A stretch of 64,000 bases of DNA from Pseudobacteriovorax antillogorgiicola (GTDB lineage: Bacteria > Bdellovibrionota_B > Oligoflexia > Oligoflexales > RGVZ01). Positions 1-9,275 of this stretch are shown here, piece by piece. A model generated the notes under the pieces. It saw only the letters and a program-made list of their open reading frames with translations. It ran no database searches and was not told the DNA's origin. The position numbers and the translations under genes are program-made. The stretch is taken from assembly GCA_945865565.1 (NCBI GenBank), contig CAMBEK010000001.1, positions 376,345-440,344 on the forward strand. Direction: 5' to 3'. Each line of letters opens with the position of its first letter. The stretch's first letter is position 1.

Positions 1-845
1 CCGGCCGTGATGGAGTCATGCAGCGTGATGTTCATGGCGGTGCGGTTTGTGCTTAAATTGGCCTTCAGCGCCATCAGTGGGTCAGCGCCGCCGCGCGCAA
101 TGCAAACAGGATCGAGAGCCTTGTCGAGTCGATCTAAAAACGGCCGGGATTTTACTTCGTGGCCTTTTGGTACCCATACTTTCACATGAACGATTGGAGC
201 CGAGGCGCGGTAGCCAAGCAGGAGTTGGCTGCCTTTCATGATGGTTTCCACTTGCTCGGCGAGGGTGGATTCGGGAACCCCAAGGCACGCCCAAGTGTGC
301 AGTCCTGGTTTTCCACTTTCTAACGCGAGATCCTGGAATTCTTTTTGAAGGTGATCATTCCAAATGCCCTGCAGTTCTCGCGGTGGTCCGGGAAGGACCG
401 TAATCTGTGCGTTGCGGACGGTTAGGGAGAATCCGTTGGCAGAACCCTGCGAATTCAGAAGGATGCGCGAGCCTTGCGGGAAAAAGCATTGTTGACGGTT
501 TGATTCTGGGGCCGCGCGCCCCATGTTCTGAAACCGTTCGGCAATCCGGTCCCACGATGGCTGGTCAAAGAAAGTTTTTAACTCCGCCCATTCTGTGATG
601 ACGTCACGGGTAAAATCGTCCGTCGTTGGCCCGAGTCCGCCGATGGTCAAAATAAAATTGGCGCGGGCCGTGGCAAAGTCGAGGGCATCCGAAATGGCCG
701 TGCGTTCGTCGGGGACTGCCAGATGCAAGAGCACTTCAATGCCGCAGGCGTCGAGGTTCGCGGCAAGCCAGGAGGCGTTGGTGTTGAGGATCTCGCCGCT
801 GGCGACTTCACTGCCAATGGCGATTATGGCTACCTTTGGTGTCAT
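1..845 (-). CDS. CinA-like molybdopterin-binding-domain protein (partial, runs off the left edge)
   Basis: An open frame of 281 codons runs from an ATG at 845 off the window edge, so only the N-terminal part is seen. The start reads MTPKVAIIAIGSEVASGEIL, typical of the CinA/MoaB-MogA fold. GGLGPTTDD (about residues 69-77) is the family's nucleotide/pterin-binding signature, and a VLPGPPRE-like loop follows near residue 155. CinA proteins usually have a C-terminal nicotinamide-nucleotide amidase domain. The last visible residues (ITLHDSITAG) may be a degenerate start of it, where canonical members have AES-TGG. The ATG overlaps the gpsA stop (ATGA), which suggests translational coupling. Function in pyridine nucleotide salvage is inferred from the family only. 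Confidence 0.8.
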   Translation of the reverse strand, partial: MTPKVAIIAIGSEVASGEILNTNASWLAANLDACGIEVLLHLAVPDERTAISDALDFATARANFILTIGGLGPTTDDFTRDVITEWAELKTFFDQPSWDRIAERFQNMGRAAPESNRQQCFFPQGSRILLNSQGSANGFSLTVRNAQITVLPGPPRELQGIWNDHLQKEFQDLALESGKPGLHTWACLGVPESTLAEQVETIMKGSQLLLGYRASAPIVHVKVWVPKGHEVKSRPFLDRLDKALDPVCIARGGADPLMALKANLSTNRTAMNITLHDSITA

Positions 846-1879
846 GTGGGGCTGTCGAGCTCCGGTTTGGCATCGCGGGTTAAAAGGCCCATGACGGCTT
901 GGGCGATTGGACGGGATTCATAGAGAACCTGATAGGCGGCCTCAGTGATCGGGGCATCGACGCCAAGCCTGTGGGCGAGGTCGCGGGCGGCCAGGGTGGT
1001 GGCGTAGCCCTCAGAAACGGAGCCAAGGCTGTCGAGAATGGCCTGGATCCTTTCGCCCCGGCCCAGGCGAAGGCCCACTTGGAAGTTACGACTTTTTTCA
1101 GACGTGCAGGTCAGGAACAGGTCGCCGACTCCGGCGAGGCCCTCAAAAGTCATCGGGTTTGCGCCCATGGCAACCCCGATGCGGCGCATTTCGGCCAGCC
1201 CACGGGTGATCAAGGCAGCACGCGAATTCATTTGAAAGCCAAGCCCAACAGCGGCTCCTGCCGCGATGGCAATCACATTCTTTAAAGCGCCGGCAAGCTC
1301 GACGCCGATTGGATCATCGCTCGTGTAGACACGGAATTGCGGTGCGTGGAAAAGGGTCTGTACCAGTTGGGCGCGCGACGCATCGTGGCTCGCAGCCACG
1401 ACGGCCGTTGGTTGATGGGTCGCGACTTCGGAAGCAAAGCTGGGACCTGATAGAAAGACCGCTTTTTTTCCAGCATCACTGCCCAATAAATCCGCAATGA
1501 TGGCCCCGGGCAGGCGGGTGGTCGATATTTCGATTCCTTTGACGGCACAAATCACGACGTGATCTGGAGAGATACCAAAATCTGCTAATTTTTTAAGCAC
1601 CTGGGACAGGGCTTGCGCGGCAGTTGCCAGGACGATGATGCGATGTTCGGCGAGCAAGTCATCAGTGATGTTGTTGATCGCGCCAATTCGCGGTGATAAG
1701 GTAAGCGCGTTCAAGTATTTGGGATTTTTCCGGTTTTGGTTGATGCCGGCAGCGATTTCAGGCGATCTTGCCCAAAGCGTCACGTGGTGGCCTTTTTCAG
1801 CAAGGTGCTGGGCCAGGCAGGTTCCGAAATTGCCTGCGCCCAAGACCAGAATGCGGTCGCCGGTTACAGAAGTGGCCAT
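842..1879 (-). CDS. gpsA: Glycerol-3-phosphate dehydrogenase [NAD(P)+]
   Basis: Cytosolic enzyme reducing dihydroxyacetone phosphate to sn-glycerol-3-phosphate, the backbone for phospholipid synthesis. The N-terminal Rossmann motif GAGNFG is followed by the family motifs CAVKGIE and ELAGALKNVIAIAAG (catalytic lysine region) and by the substrate loop NSRAALITRGLAEM. At 345 aa it has normal family length. The start is the ATG at 1879, which has AAGGAG 8 nt upstream; a TTG 15 nt further upstream lies inside that ribosome-binding site and is unlikely. It overlaps the cinA-like gene downstream by 4 nt and is divergent from nuoA with only 26 nt between start codons. Confidence 0.95.
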   Translation of the reverse strand: MATSVTGDRILVLGAGNFGTCLAQHLAEKGHHVTLWARSPEIAAGINQNRKNPKYLNALTLSPRIGAINNITDDLLAEHRIIVLATAAQALSQVLKKLADFGISPDHVVICAVKGIEISTTRLPGAIIADLLGSDAGKKAVFLSGPSFASEVATHQPTAVVAASHDASRAQLVQTLFHAPQFRVYTSDDPIGVELAGALKNVIAIAAGAAVGLGFQMNSRAALITRGLAEMRRIGVAMGANPMTFEGLAGVGDLFLTCTSEKSRNFQVGLRLGRGERIQAILDSLGSVSEGYATTLAARDLAHRLGVDAPITEAAYQVLYESRPIAQAVMGLLTRDAKPELDSPT

Positions 1880-1905
1880 CAAGTTCTCCTTCAAGGTAGA
1901 AGGTT

Positions 1906-2259
1906 ATGAATCCATATATACCAGTAATCGTCGTTTTAATCTTTGGTGTTGTCCTAGGCGGGATTCTTTCCGGCCTTGCGGCCTTTTTGGGTCCAAAGAA
2001 GTACTCCAGGGAAAAGATGGATCCCTACGAGTGCGGGGTGCCGAAGGTCACGGCTGGCTCGGAAAAAATGAGCGTCAAGTTCTACCTGACCGCAATCCTT
2101 TTCATCCTGTTCGATATTGAGACGGTTTTCCTTTATTTGTGGGCCCGCACATTCAAAGAGTTGGGATGGCTGGGCATCATCGAAATTGCAGTATTCGTTT
2201 TAATCCTTGTGGTTGGTTACATCTACGTTGTCAGGCGCGGTGCGCTGGAGTGGGATTGA
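1906..2259 (+). CDS. nuoA: NADH-quinone oxidoreductase subunit A
   Basis: Small membrane subunit at the hinge of respiratory Complex I. The 117-aa protein has three hydrophobic segments and the family motifs YECGVP (the loop Cys near residue 43) and KFYLTAILFILFDIETVFL, which holds the conserved acidic pair in helix 2. A GAAGG ribosome-binding site lies a few bases upstream. It opens the membrane-arm operon nuoAHJKLMN. Its promoter must lie inside or right at the edge of divergent gpsA, since only 26 nt separate the two starts. Confidence 0.96.
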   Translation: MNPYIPVIVVLIFGVVLGGILSGLAAFLGPKKYSREKMDPYECGVPKVTAGSEKMSVKFYLTAILFILFDIETVFLYLWARTFKELGWLGIIEIAVFVLILVVGYIYVVRRGALEWD

Positions 2260-2263
2260 TCGG

Positions 2264-3376
2264 ATGGGAATGAATCTTGGTATAGACTTTTCGTCACTTC
2301 TACAGTGGAACGACTTCACGGTTGATCTGGCGGCCTTTGCTGTGAAGTTTGCCATCCTTGTCGGTGGCTTGCTCCAGTTGCCGCCGCTTCTCGTTTGGAT
2401 CGAGCGCCGGGTGCCGGCATTGATGCAGCGACGCAGGGGTCCCAACCGGGTCGGGATTTTCAAGTGGCGCCTCTACGGCCTCCTTCAGTCCTTGGCCGAT
2501 ACGGTTAAGCTGATTTTTAAAGAAGAAGTCGTCCCCGATGGTGCGCACAAGGTCTTCTACCATCTTGCCCCGGTATTTTGTGTGTTTCCGGCCTTCCTCG
2601 TGGCGTGCGCCATTCCTTATGGCCCTGACTTGGCCATTTATGGTTACAAGATCCCCTTAAGCGTCGTGCGGATGGACGTCGGCTTTTTATTTATTTTTGC
2701 AATTTCGAGTTTAGCTGTTTACGGCGTCGCTCTGGCTGGTTGGGCCAGTAACAATAAGTATTCGCTGATGGGCTCATTACGCGCCTCAGCTCAAATGATC
2801 AGCTATGAGATTCCTCTCGGAATGTCCCTCATCCCGATTGTTTTAATCTACGGGACTTTGGATTTAGGCAAGATCGTGGAGGCCCAGAACTCGTTCTTTC
2901 AGTGGGGGGTGTTTACCGCGCCCGTGTCTTTACTGATTTTCGTGATTTGCATGTTCGCCGAAACCAACCGGGCTCCCTTCGATCTGGCTGAAGCCGAGGG
3001 CGAACTGGTGGCTGGTTTTCACACGGAATACAACTCAGCAAAATTCGCGGCGTTTTTCTTGGGCGAATACGTATCGATGTTCGTCCTGTCTTGTCTGGCC
3101 TCGACCGTGTTCTTTGGTGGCTGGCAGGTGCCTTTTGTTTCCTATGACGCCCTAGTGACCATGCTGGGCTCACCCAACTTCGTGGCCCCGATCGGCATTT
3201 TGATGCTGCTCCTCAAGGCCGCTTTTTTCATGTGGGTTTATATCTGGGTCCGCTGGACATTGCCCCGGTTCCGGTACGACCAGTTAATGTCTCTTGGATG
3301 GAAATTTATGCTGCCGATCGGGTTGGCCAATGTGGTCGTCACCGCTATCGTGCTGGCTGTGTTGAGGTTCAAATAG
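2264..3376 (+). CDS. nuoH: NADH-quinone oxidoreductase subunit H
   Basis: Membrane subunit of Complex I that forms much of the quinone chamber and contacts the peripheral arm. The hydrophobic 371-aa protein shows WIERRVPALMQRRRGPNRVG near the N-terminus and NRAPFDLAEAEGELVAGF with HTEY, the classic ND1 charged loop. Start chosen at the ATG just past the nuoA stop. A frame extension upstream to 2207 overlaps nuoA and is not used; a second ATG two codons on (2270) is also possible. Family members usually have eight transmembrane helices. The nuoI gene that normally follows is missing; nuoJ comes next. Confidence 0.95.
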   Translation: MGMNLGIDFSSLLQWNDFTVDLAAFAVKFAILVGGLLQLPPLLVWIERRVPALMQRRRGPNRVGIFKWRLYGLLQSLADTVKLIFKEEVVPDGAHKVFYHLAPVFCVFPAFLVACAIPYGPDLAIYGYKIPLSVVRMDVGFLFIFAISSLAVYGVALAGWASNNKYSLMGSLRASAQMISYEIPLGMSLIPIVLIYGTLDLGKIVEAQNSFFQWGVFTAPVSLLIFVICMFAETNRAPFDLAEAEGELVAGFHTEYNSAKFAAFFLGEYVSMFVLSCLASTVFFGGWQVPFVSYDALVTMLGSPNFVAPIGILMLLLKAAFFMWVYIWVRWTLPRFRYDQLMSLGWKFMLPIGLANVVVTAIVLAVLRFK

Positions 3377-3924
3377 TGGAAGCGCTGTACTTTGTTCCGG
3401 AAATGCTTTTTTACGTCATCTCCGGGCTGATCCTGTTGTCGTCTATCATGGTCGTTGCGGCACGCAATCCAGTGACAAGTGCCATCTTTCTGGTGGTCGA
3501 TTTGTTTTTCGTTGCAGCACTCTATGCGCAGCTTGATGCTCATTTTACCGCCGCGATTCAGGTTCTGGTCTATGCCGGGGCGATTGTGGTGTTGTTTGTC
3601 TTTGTGATCATGATCCTCAACTTGAAGCCTGACGCACTTCGCGGGATTCGATTTTCCCTCGGTGAGGCTCTGGTGCTTTTGATTACACTAGCCGGGTTCG
3701 TCATCGTCGGGTCGGAACTGGCGCGCACGGCACCTGATCTCACAACACCGGGAAATCTTGGTAGCGCAGCAATTGAAATGGCGGGCGGTAATACCTATGT
3801 CGTTGCAATGCGGATGTTTACGGCGTTCCTCTGGCCCTTTGAAATGGCTTCTGTCCTGATCCTTCTTGCAATCGTTGCCTGTGTCATGATTGCCAAAAAG
3901 GACAAGAGGGTAACAAAATCATGA
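3376..3924 (+). CDS. nuoJ: NADH-quinone oxidoreductase subunit J
   Basis: Proton-translocating membrane subunit of Complex I (ND6). The 182-aa protein has about five hydrophobic segments. The stretch AAIQVLVYAGAIVVLFVFVI matches the family's best-conserved helix 3 with its pi-bulge. The GTG start at 3376 shares one base with the nuoH stop (TAGTG), so translation is probably coupled. An upstream in-frame extension lies within nuoH and lacks the family N-terminus, so it was discarded. It overlaps nuoK by 4 nt. Confidence 0.95.
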   Translation: MEALYFVPEMLFYVISGLILLSSIMVVAARNPVTSAIFLVVDLFFVAALYAQLDAHFTAAIQVLVYAGAIVVLFVFVIMILNLKPDALRGIRFSLGEALVLLITLAGFVIVGSELARTAPDLTTPGNLGSAAIEMAGGNTYVVAMRMFTAFLWPFEMASVLILLAIVACVMIAKKDKRVTKS

Positions 3925-4223
3925 TCCCTGTTGAAAACTACTTTGTCCTTTCATCTCTCGTGTTCCTGTGCGGTCTGGCAGGCGTGATGTTCCGCCGGAA
4001 TCTCATCATGGTCCTCATGTCCATTGAACTCATGCTCAACGCGGTGAACATAATCTTCGTGGCGGCATCGCGTCATTTGGCGCAGGTGGACGGACAGATC
4101 ATGGTCCTTTTCGTAATCACGGTGGCAGCATGTGAGGCCGCCGTTGGTTTGGCGATGGTGATTGCCCTGTTCCGTCGTTACGGCACTGTAAATACTGAAT
4201 TCCTACGCCTGTTGCGCGGCTGA
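3921..4223 (+). CDS. nuoK: NADH-quinone oxidoreductase subunit K
   Basis: Smallest proton-channel subunit of Complex I (ND4L). It is exactly 100 aa with three transmembrane helices. The two membrane glutamates needed for proton pumping in the family are present at E36 (LMSIELMLNAVN) and E72 (TVAACEAAVGLA). The start overlaps the nuoJ stop as ATGA. Confidence 0.97.
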   Translation: MIPVENYFVLSSLVFLCGLAGVMFRRNLIMVLMSIELMLNAVNIIFVAASRHLAQVDGQIMVLFVITVAACEAAVGLAMVIALFRRYGTVNTEFLRLLRG

Positions 4224-4248
4224 AACAGCCCCCGAGGAGATGCTGCAA

Positions 4249-6171
4249 ATGATCTGGTTGATGATTCTTTTCCCGTTGCTTGGCGCATTCATCAACGGTC
4301 TTGTTCTGCGCAAGGCCTCAAAATCCGTGTCCCATGCCGTGGCTGTTGGTGCGATGCTGGCATCGTTTGCGTGCGCCGCGGCTACCTTCTGGCAGCTGAT
4401 GGGATCGGGTGGTGATGCCAAGGTTATCCAGGGATTTCCGTGGATATCCGCAGGCGGCTTTTCAGCCCCTTTCAACCTGATTCTTGACCGCCTTTCCGGG
4501 CTCATGATTTTAATTGTCACTGGCATTGGATCCCTGATCCATATCTACGCCGGCGGCTACATGCATGAAGAGAAGAGCACGAGCCGGTTCTTTTCATACC
4601 TGAATCTTTTTGTATTCATGATGCTCCTCCTCGTGCTGGGCGATAACATGTTGGTCATGTTTGTTGGTTGGGAGGGTGTTGGCCTCTGCAGCTACCTGCT
4701 CATTGGATACTGGTTCGAAGACGATGCGAACGCCGCAGCAGGGATGAAGGCTTTCATTGTGAACCGGATTGGTGACATTGGATTTCTTGTCGCCATTTTT
4801 CTGACCTTCAAGCACTTCGGCACGGTTTCGTTCAGTGAACTGCGTGACATGGTTGGCAGCGGAACTTTAGATGCGATCAAGGTCGGCGCTGTCGGCTGGA
4901 TTACGATTTGCCTGTTCATCGGTGCCTGTGGCAAGTCGGCCCAATTGCCCTTGTTTGTCTGGTTGCCCGATGCCATGGCTGGCCCAACGCCGGTTTCAGC
5001 TTTGATCCACGCAGCGACAATGGTTACGGCCGGAATCTACATGATGACTCGTGTAAATTTTCTCTTCTATTTGGCTCCGTCAACCATGACCGCTGTAGCC
5101 GTCATTGGTGGCCTTACCGCTTTTTTCGCTGCCACCATCGCCCTCGTTCAAAATGACATCAAAAAGGTACTGGCATACTCAACCGTGAGCCAGCTCGGAT
5201 ATATGGTGATGGCGTGCGGTGTTGGTGCCTTCGACGCCGGTGTCTTTCATCTTCTGACCCACGCTTGCTTCAAGGCCTTGTTGTTCCTTGGCGCAGGAAG
5301 CGTCATCGTCGCCATGCACCACAAACAGGACATGCGGGAGATGGGTGGCCTGTCAAAGTACATGCCCGTCACCCACGCCGTCTTTCTGGTCGGGGTTCTT
5401 GCCATCATCGGATTTCCGGGTTTGGCCGGATTTTTCTCCAAAGATGAGATCCTTTGGAAGGCATTCACTGGGGGCGGACCCGCACTTTGGATTGTCGGAA
5501 CAGTGACCGCTGGGATGACGGCGTTTTACATGGTTCGTTTGCTTTGCATGACTTTCTACGGTCCAAATCGAAGCGACCATCACACCAGGGAGCACCTCCA
5601 CGAGACTCCGGTTATGATGTGGGCACCCCTGGTTATCCTTGCCCTGCTTAGTGCCACGGTTGGCTACCTCGGTGTGCCCGAAGTTCTGGGTGGTCATAAT
5701 ATTTTTCATCACTACTTGGATCCAGTATTGATGATTCCGGCCCAAGTTTCAGAAAATTGGGCATTCCTGTCGGCCCATCATGAGCACTCACTGGAATTAG
5801 GGCTGATGGCAGCATCTGTCGGCGTGATGTTTATTGCGTCTGGTCTGGCAGTTGCTCTTTATGCAAAGGGGCCGGCTCCTGTTCTCGCCACATGGGCCAA
5901 CAGCTTCCGCCGTACCTACGATGTCTTGTCCAACAAGTATTATGTCGACGAATTCTACGACGCATGGATTGTGCGGCCACTGCATGACATGTCGGAGTTT
6001 CTTTGGGCAATTTTTGATGTCGTGTTGATTGACGGCATCGTTAACGGGGTTGGTCAGGTGTGCGCTCTCGCCGGTGGACTTGCCAGTTTCCGGATGACTG
6101 GAAGCGTCCATCGTCACAGCATGGTTTTGGTCCTGGGCTTAGTTGTACTCCTATTTATTTTGGTAGTTTAA
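4249..6171 (+). CDS. nuoL: NADH-quinone oxidoreductase subunit L
   Basis: Distal antiporter-like subunit of Complex I carrying the lateral helix. Motifs include MFVGWEGVGLCSYLLIGYW (pumping Glu in helix 5), SAQLPLFVWLPDAMAGPTPVS and KKVLAYSTVSQLGYM. From the ATG at 4249 it is 640 aa, normal for the family, with the long hydrophobic C-terminal extension present. GAGGAG (4234-4239) directly abuts an upstream ATG at 4240 but lies 9 nt before the ATG at 4249, so 4249 is preferred. A 56-nt gap separates it from nuoM. Confidence 0.96.
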   Translation: MIWLMILFPLLGAFINGLVLRKASKSVSHAVAVGAMLASFACAAATFWQLMGSGGDAKVIQGFPWISAGGFSAPFNLILDRLSGLMILIVTGIGSLIHIYAGGYMHEEKSTSRFFSYLNLFVFMMLLLVLGDNMLVMFVGWEGVGLCSYLLIGYWFEDDANAAAGMKAFIVNRIGDIGFLVAIFLTFKHFGTVSFSELRDMVGSGTLDAIKVGAVGWITICLFIGACGKSAQLPLFVWLPDAMAGPTPVSALIHAATMVTAGIYMMTRVNFLFYLAPSTMTAVAVIGGLTAFFAATIALVQNDIKKVLAYSTVSQLGYMVMACGVGAFDAGVFHLLTHACFKALLFLGAGSVIVAMHHKQDMREMGGLSKYMPVTHAVFLVGVLAIIGFPGLAGFFSKDEILWKAFTGGGPALWIVGTVTAGMTAFYMVRLLCMTFYGPNRSDHHTREHLHETPVMMWAPLVILALLSATVGYLGVPEVLGGHNIFHHYLDPVLMIPAQVSENWAFLSAHHEHSLELGLMAASVGVMFIASGLAVALYAKGPAPVLATWANSFRRTYDVLSNKYYVDEFYDAWIVRPLHDMSEFLWAIFDVVLIDGIVNGVGQVCALAGGLASFRMTGSVHRHSMVLVLGLVVLLFILVV

Positions 6172-6227
6172 CGCGGTTGCGGCTTGTGATTGCAGGCGGC
6201 GATTGCATTTTAGGTGCAGGTCTTTAG

Positions 6228-7754
6228 ATGGAATTTTTCAACTCGCATGTTTTGAGCATCATGACGTTTCTTCCACTCATGGTGGCAGCAGTAATTTTTA
6301 TCGTACCAGATGATAAATTTGCTCGTGTTGCAGCCCTCGGCGGATCAATCCTCACCTTTTTTGTCAGCCTTCACGTATGGCACTACTTCAATTCTGGTTC
6401 GGCAAAGATCCAGTTTGTTGAAAGTTATGTGTGGATGCCTGAGTTTGGAATCAGGGCTATTTTTGGTGTCGACGGGATCAGTCTTTTGCTGGTGATGCTC
6501 ACCACTGCCCTGACACCACTGGTGATACTGAGCCTTTGGAACAGTCATGTTGCAAATTTGCGTTATTTTTTCGGCGCGCTGCTGGCTCTGCAAACCGGCA
6601 TGCTGGGCGCGCTGGTCGCCCTCGACCTGGTTTTCTTTTACGTATTTTGGGAAGTCATGCTGATCCCGATGTATTTTATCATCGGAATTTGGGGTGGGGC
6701 CCGCCGTATCTACGCAACGACCAAGTTTATCCTTTATACGGTGGTCGGTTCGCTTTTGATGCTTGCTGCGGCAATCGTCCTTTACATCAGCTACCACAGG
6801 CAAACAGGCATTTACTCCACGAGCATTCTGGACCTGTACAATGCGTCCCTTGATCCCACGACCCAACTCTGGTTGTTCGGTTGTTTTGCCCTGGCCTTTG
6901 CCATCAAGGTTCCGATGTGGCCCTTTCATACTTGGTTGCCCGACGCCCATGTCGAGGCCCCAACAGCTGGTTCCGTCATCCTGGCAGGCGTGCTGCTAAA
7001 AATGGGAACCTATGGTTTCCTGCGTTTTGCGATTCCCATGTTTCCCCTGGCAGTCAAATCCTTTGCTCCCATTCTGGTTTTCCTTGGTGTGGTCGGGATC
7101 ATCTACGGAGCCCTGACAGCTTGGGTTCAACAAGATGCCAAGAAGCTGGTTGCTTACTCCTCGGTTTCGCACCTTGGATTTGTCGTTGTTGGTTCCGTAG
7201 CCCTGCTGGCTGATGGGAGCCTTTCTGTCGAGGCGTTGACCGGCGCCCTTTACCAGATGATCAATCACGGGGTTTCCACCGGCGCATTATTCTTTCTAGT
7301 TGGTGTCATTTATGAACGCCGGCATACCCGTATGCTCGCCGACTTTGGGGGGCTCGCCTCGGTGATGCCCTGGTTCGCTGTGATTTTGATTATTGCGACA
7401 CTTGGCTCAGTAGGCCTACCGGGAACAGGTGGTTTTGTTGGAGAGTTTTTGATCCTCCTCGGAACCTACCAGTCGTCTCCAGTTGCCGCAGTGATGAGCG
7501 CCACCGGCGTGCTGCTGGGAGCGATTTACATGCTGACCCTCTGCCGCAAACTTTTGTTTGGCCCGGTGACACACGAGGAAAATAAAAAGCTGAAGGATCT
7601 TTCCCCGCTGGAATTTAGCTATCTGGTTCCATTGGCCTTGCTCGTGATTATCATGGGCGTGTTTCCAGAATTTTTCCTGGCGAAGTCCAAAGCATCAATT
7701 GAACACCTTGCAAAGAATTATCGCAGCTATAGCCTTGCGATTGATTCCCACTGA
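6228..7754 (+). CDS. nuoM: NADH-quinone oxidoreductase subunit M
   Basis: Antiporter-like proton pump subunit of Complex I (ND4). The 508-aa protein has about 14 hydrophobic helices. FFYVFWEVMLIPMYFIIG contains the key glutamate (E142, equivalent to E144 of E. coli), and KVPMWPFHTWLPDAHVEAPT and KKLVAYSSVSHLGFV are the canonical helix 7-8 regions. Transcribed with nuoL and nuoN. Confidence 0.96.
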   Translation: MEFFNSHVLSIMTFLPLMVAAVIFIVPDDKFARVAALGGSILTFFVSLHVWHYFNSGSAKIQFVESYVWMPEFGIRAIFGVDGISLLLVMLTTALTPLVILSLWNSHVANLRYFFGALLALQTGMLGALVALDLVFFYVFWEVMLIPMYFIIGIWGGARRIYATTKFILYTVVGSLLMLAAAIVLYISYHRQTGIYSTSILDLYNASLDPTTQLWLFGCFALAFAIKVPMWPFHTWLPDAHVEAPTAGSVILAGVLLKMGTYGFLRFAIPMFPLAVKSFAPILVFLGVVGIIYGALTAWVQQDAKKLVAYSSVSHLGFVVVGSVALLADGSLSVEALTGALYQMINHGVSTGALFFLVGVIYERRHTRMLADFGGLASVMPWFAVILIIATLGSVGLPGTGGFVGEFLILLGTYQSSPVAAVMSATGVLLGAIYMLTLCRKLLFGPVTHEENKKLKDLSPLEFSYLVPLALLVIIMGVFPEFFLAKSKASIEHLAKNYRSYSLAIDSH

Positions 7755-7774
7755 TTTTTGAAGAGAGGTTCCCA

Positions 7775-9262
7775 GTGTTCAGTTTTCCGGAAATCACGTC
7801 AGCATTTTATTACACCGCTGCGCCAGTCTTGATCCTTGTTGCGGGCAGCATGATTGCTCTGCTGCAAGGCGTTTCAACGGGGTATTCTTCCCGGCGCGCG
7901 ATTGAGACTGTGGCATGGATAACTACGTTTGCTGCGATTGTGGCGGCCGCGGCTATGCCTACTGAGCATGCAGACTATCTTGCGGGCGGTCTCCTTAGCG
8001 GTACATTGGCGAGGGTAGGTCAATTGGCGATCCTCATGATTTCCGCAGCAGTCATGATGATGATGCGCGAACATCATACGGCCCAAAGTTTTTTCCGTGG
8101 TGAGGTCATCAGCATATTTTTGATGTTGATCTCGGGCATGTTGGTCTTGGTGTCGAGTGATGATCTTGTCACTCTGTTTGTCGGGTTGGAATTGGCATCG
8201 ATTGGGCTTTATGTGATTTTAGGCTACGTCCAGCCAAACCGGCGAAGCCAAGAGGGGGCAATCAAGTATTTCATTCTTGGTTCTGTCGCGGCAGCTATTT
8301 TGCTTTTTGGATTCGCACTTCTTTACGCCTCGTGCGGGACGATGCGTCTCAGTGGCATTGTTGCAGCTCTTCCGCCAATTGCTGGCCATGGATGGGTACA
8401 CCTTGGAGCGTTGCTGACATTAGTAGGGCTTGGCTTCAAGTTGGCACTCGTGCCTTTCCACATGTGGGCACCGGATGCTTACGAATCTGCCCCCACTGGA
8501 ATTACCGCTTTCATGGCAACAACAGTGAAGGTCATGATCTTGACGGTTGCGCTCCGTTTGTTTGCCGGCGCCTTCTCGAGTTTGAGTGATGTCTGGTACC
8601 CGGCGCTTATCATCCTGGCGGTTCTTTCTGTGATCGCGGGCAACATCATGGCCCTCGTCCAGTCGAACCTGAAGCGCATGCTCGCCTATTCCTCTATTGC
8701 GCACAGTGGCTACATGGCAGTCGCTATTTGTGCCCTTTCAGCAACCGATACCAGCCTGCCGGTCAGGGCAATTCTGTTCTATCTCCTGACCTACGTCATC
8801 GTTTCGCTCGGTGCCTTTGCTGTGGTCATGTCCTTGGAAACTCCGGACAATGATCAGCTGACTATTGACGACCTGTCTGGATTGGCAAAAAAACGGCCCG
8901 GGTTGGCCTTCGCCATGACAGTATTTATGCTTAGCTTTGGAGGTATGCCTCCAACTGCGGGTTTCATTGGAAAGTTTTTCGTCTTTAACGCAGCCCTGAA
9001 CAACCATCTGTACGGGCTTGTATTCGTCGGCATCATCGGCAGCACGATTTCCCTGTTCTATTACCTTCGGCTCGTGGTCCGCATGTACATGGCACAGCCT
9101 GTCGCGCCGTTTGGTGCCGTCAACACGGCCAACGGACGGTTCAGTCTGACCAACTTGGTTCTTGGTTTTGCGGTCGTGAGTACGCTCCTTCTTGGAACCG
9201 TTCTCCCGGCGGAGATCATGGACCGCTTGGCTGGATCGGCAACCGAGGTTGCCCGGAAATAA
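7775..9262 (+). CDS. nuoN: NADH-quinone oxidoreductase subunit N
   Basis: Third antiporter-like proton pump subunit of Complex I (ND2). The 495-aa protein starts at a GTG, with GAAGAGAGG about 5 nt upstream. Diagnostic segments are LFVGLELASIGLYVILGY (membrane glutamate), LALVPFHMWAPDAYESAPT and LKRMLAYSSIAHSGYM. It ends the nuo cluster and is followed 13 nt later by an Lgt-like gene. Confidence 0.96.
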   Translation: MFSFPEITSAFYYTAAPVLILVAGSMIALLQGVSTGYSSRRAIETVAWITTFAAIVAAAAMPTEHADYLAGGLLSGTLARVGQLAILMISAAVMMMMREHHTAQSFFRGEVISIFLMLISGMLVLVSSDDLVTLFVGLELASIGLYVILGYVQPNRRSQEGAIKYFILGSVAAAILLFGFALLYASCGTMRLSGIVAALPPIAGHGWVHLGALLTLVGLGFKLALVPFHMWAPDAYESAPTGITAFMATTVKVMILTVALRLFAGAFSSLSDVWYPALIILAVLSVIAGNIMALVQSNLKRMLAYSSIAHSGYMAVAICALSATDTSLPVRAILFYLLTYVIVSLGAFAVVMSLETPDNDQLTIDDLSGLAKKRPGLAFAMTVFMLSFGGMPPTAGFIGKFFVFNAALNNHLYGLVFVGIIGSTISLFYYLRLVVRMYMAQPVAPFGAVNTANGRFSLTNLVLGFAVVSTLLLGTVLPAEIMDRLAGSATEVARK

Positions 9263-9275
9263 GCCTGGAGGAAGT

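Noticed and set aside
595..894. Plus-strand frames in the first 900 nt
   Set aside because: Shadows of the minus-strand cinA-like gene, which runs off the window and reads through without a stop.
1635..2120. 161-codon plus-strand frame over gpsA and nuoA
   Set aside because: Overlaps two firmly identified genes in other frames; no motif.
6345..6950. 201-codon minus-strand frame
   Set aside because: Antisense shadow of nuoM; hydrophilic biased product without motif.
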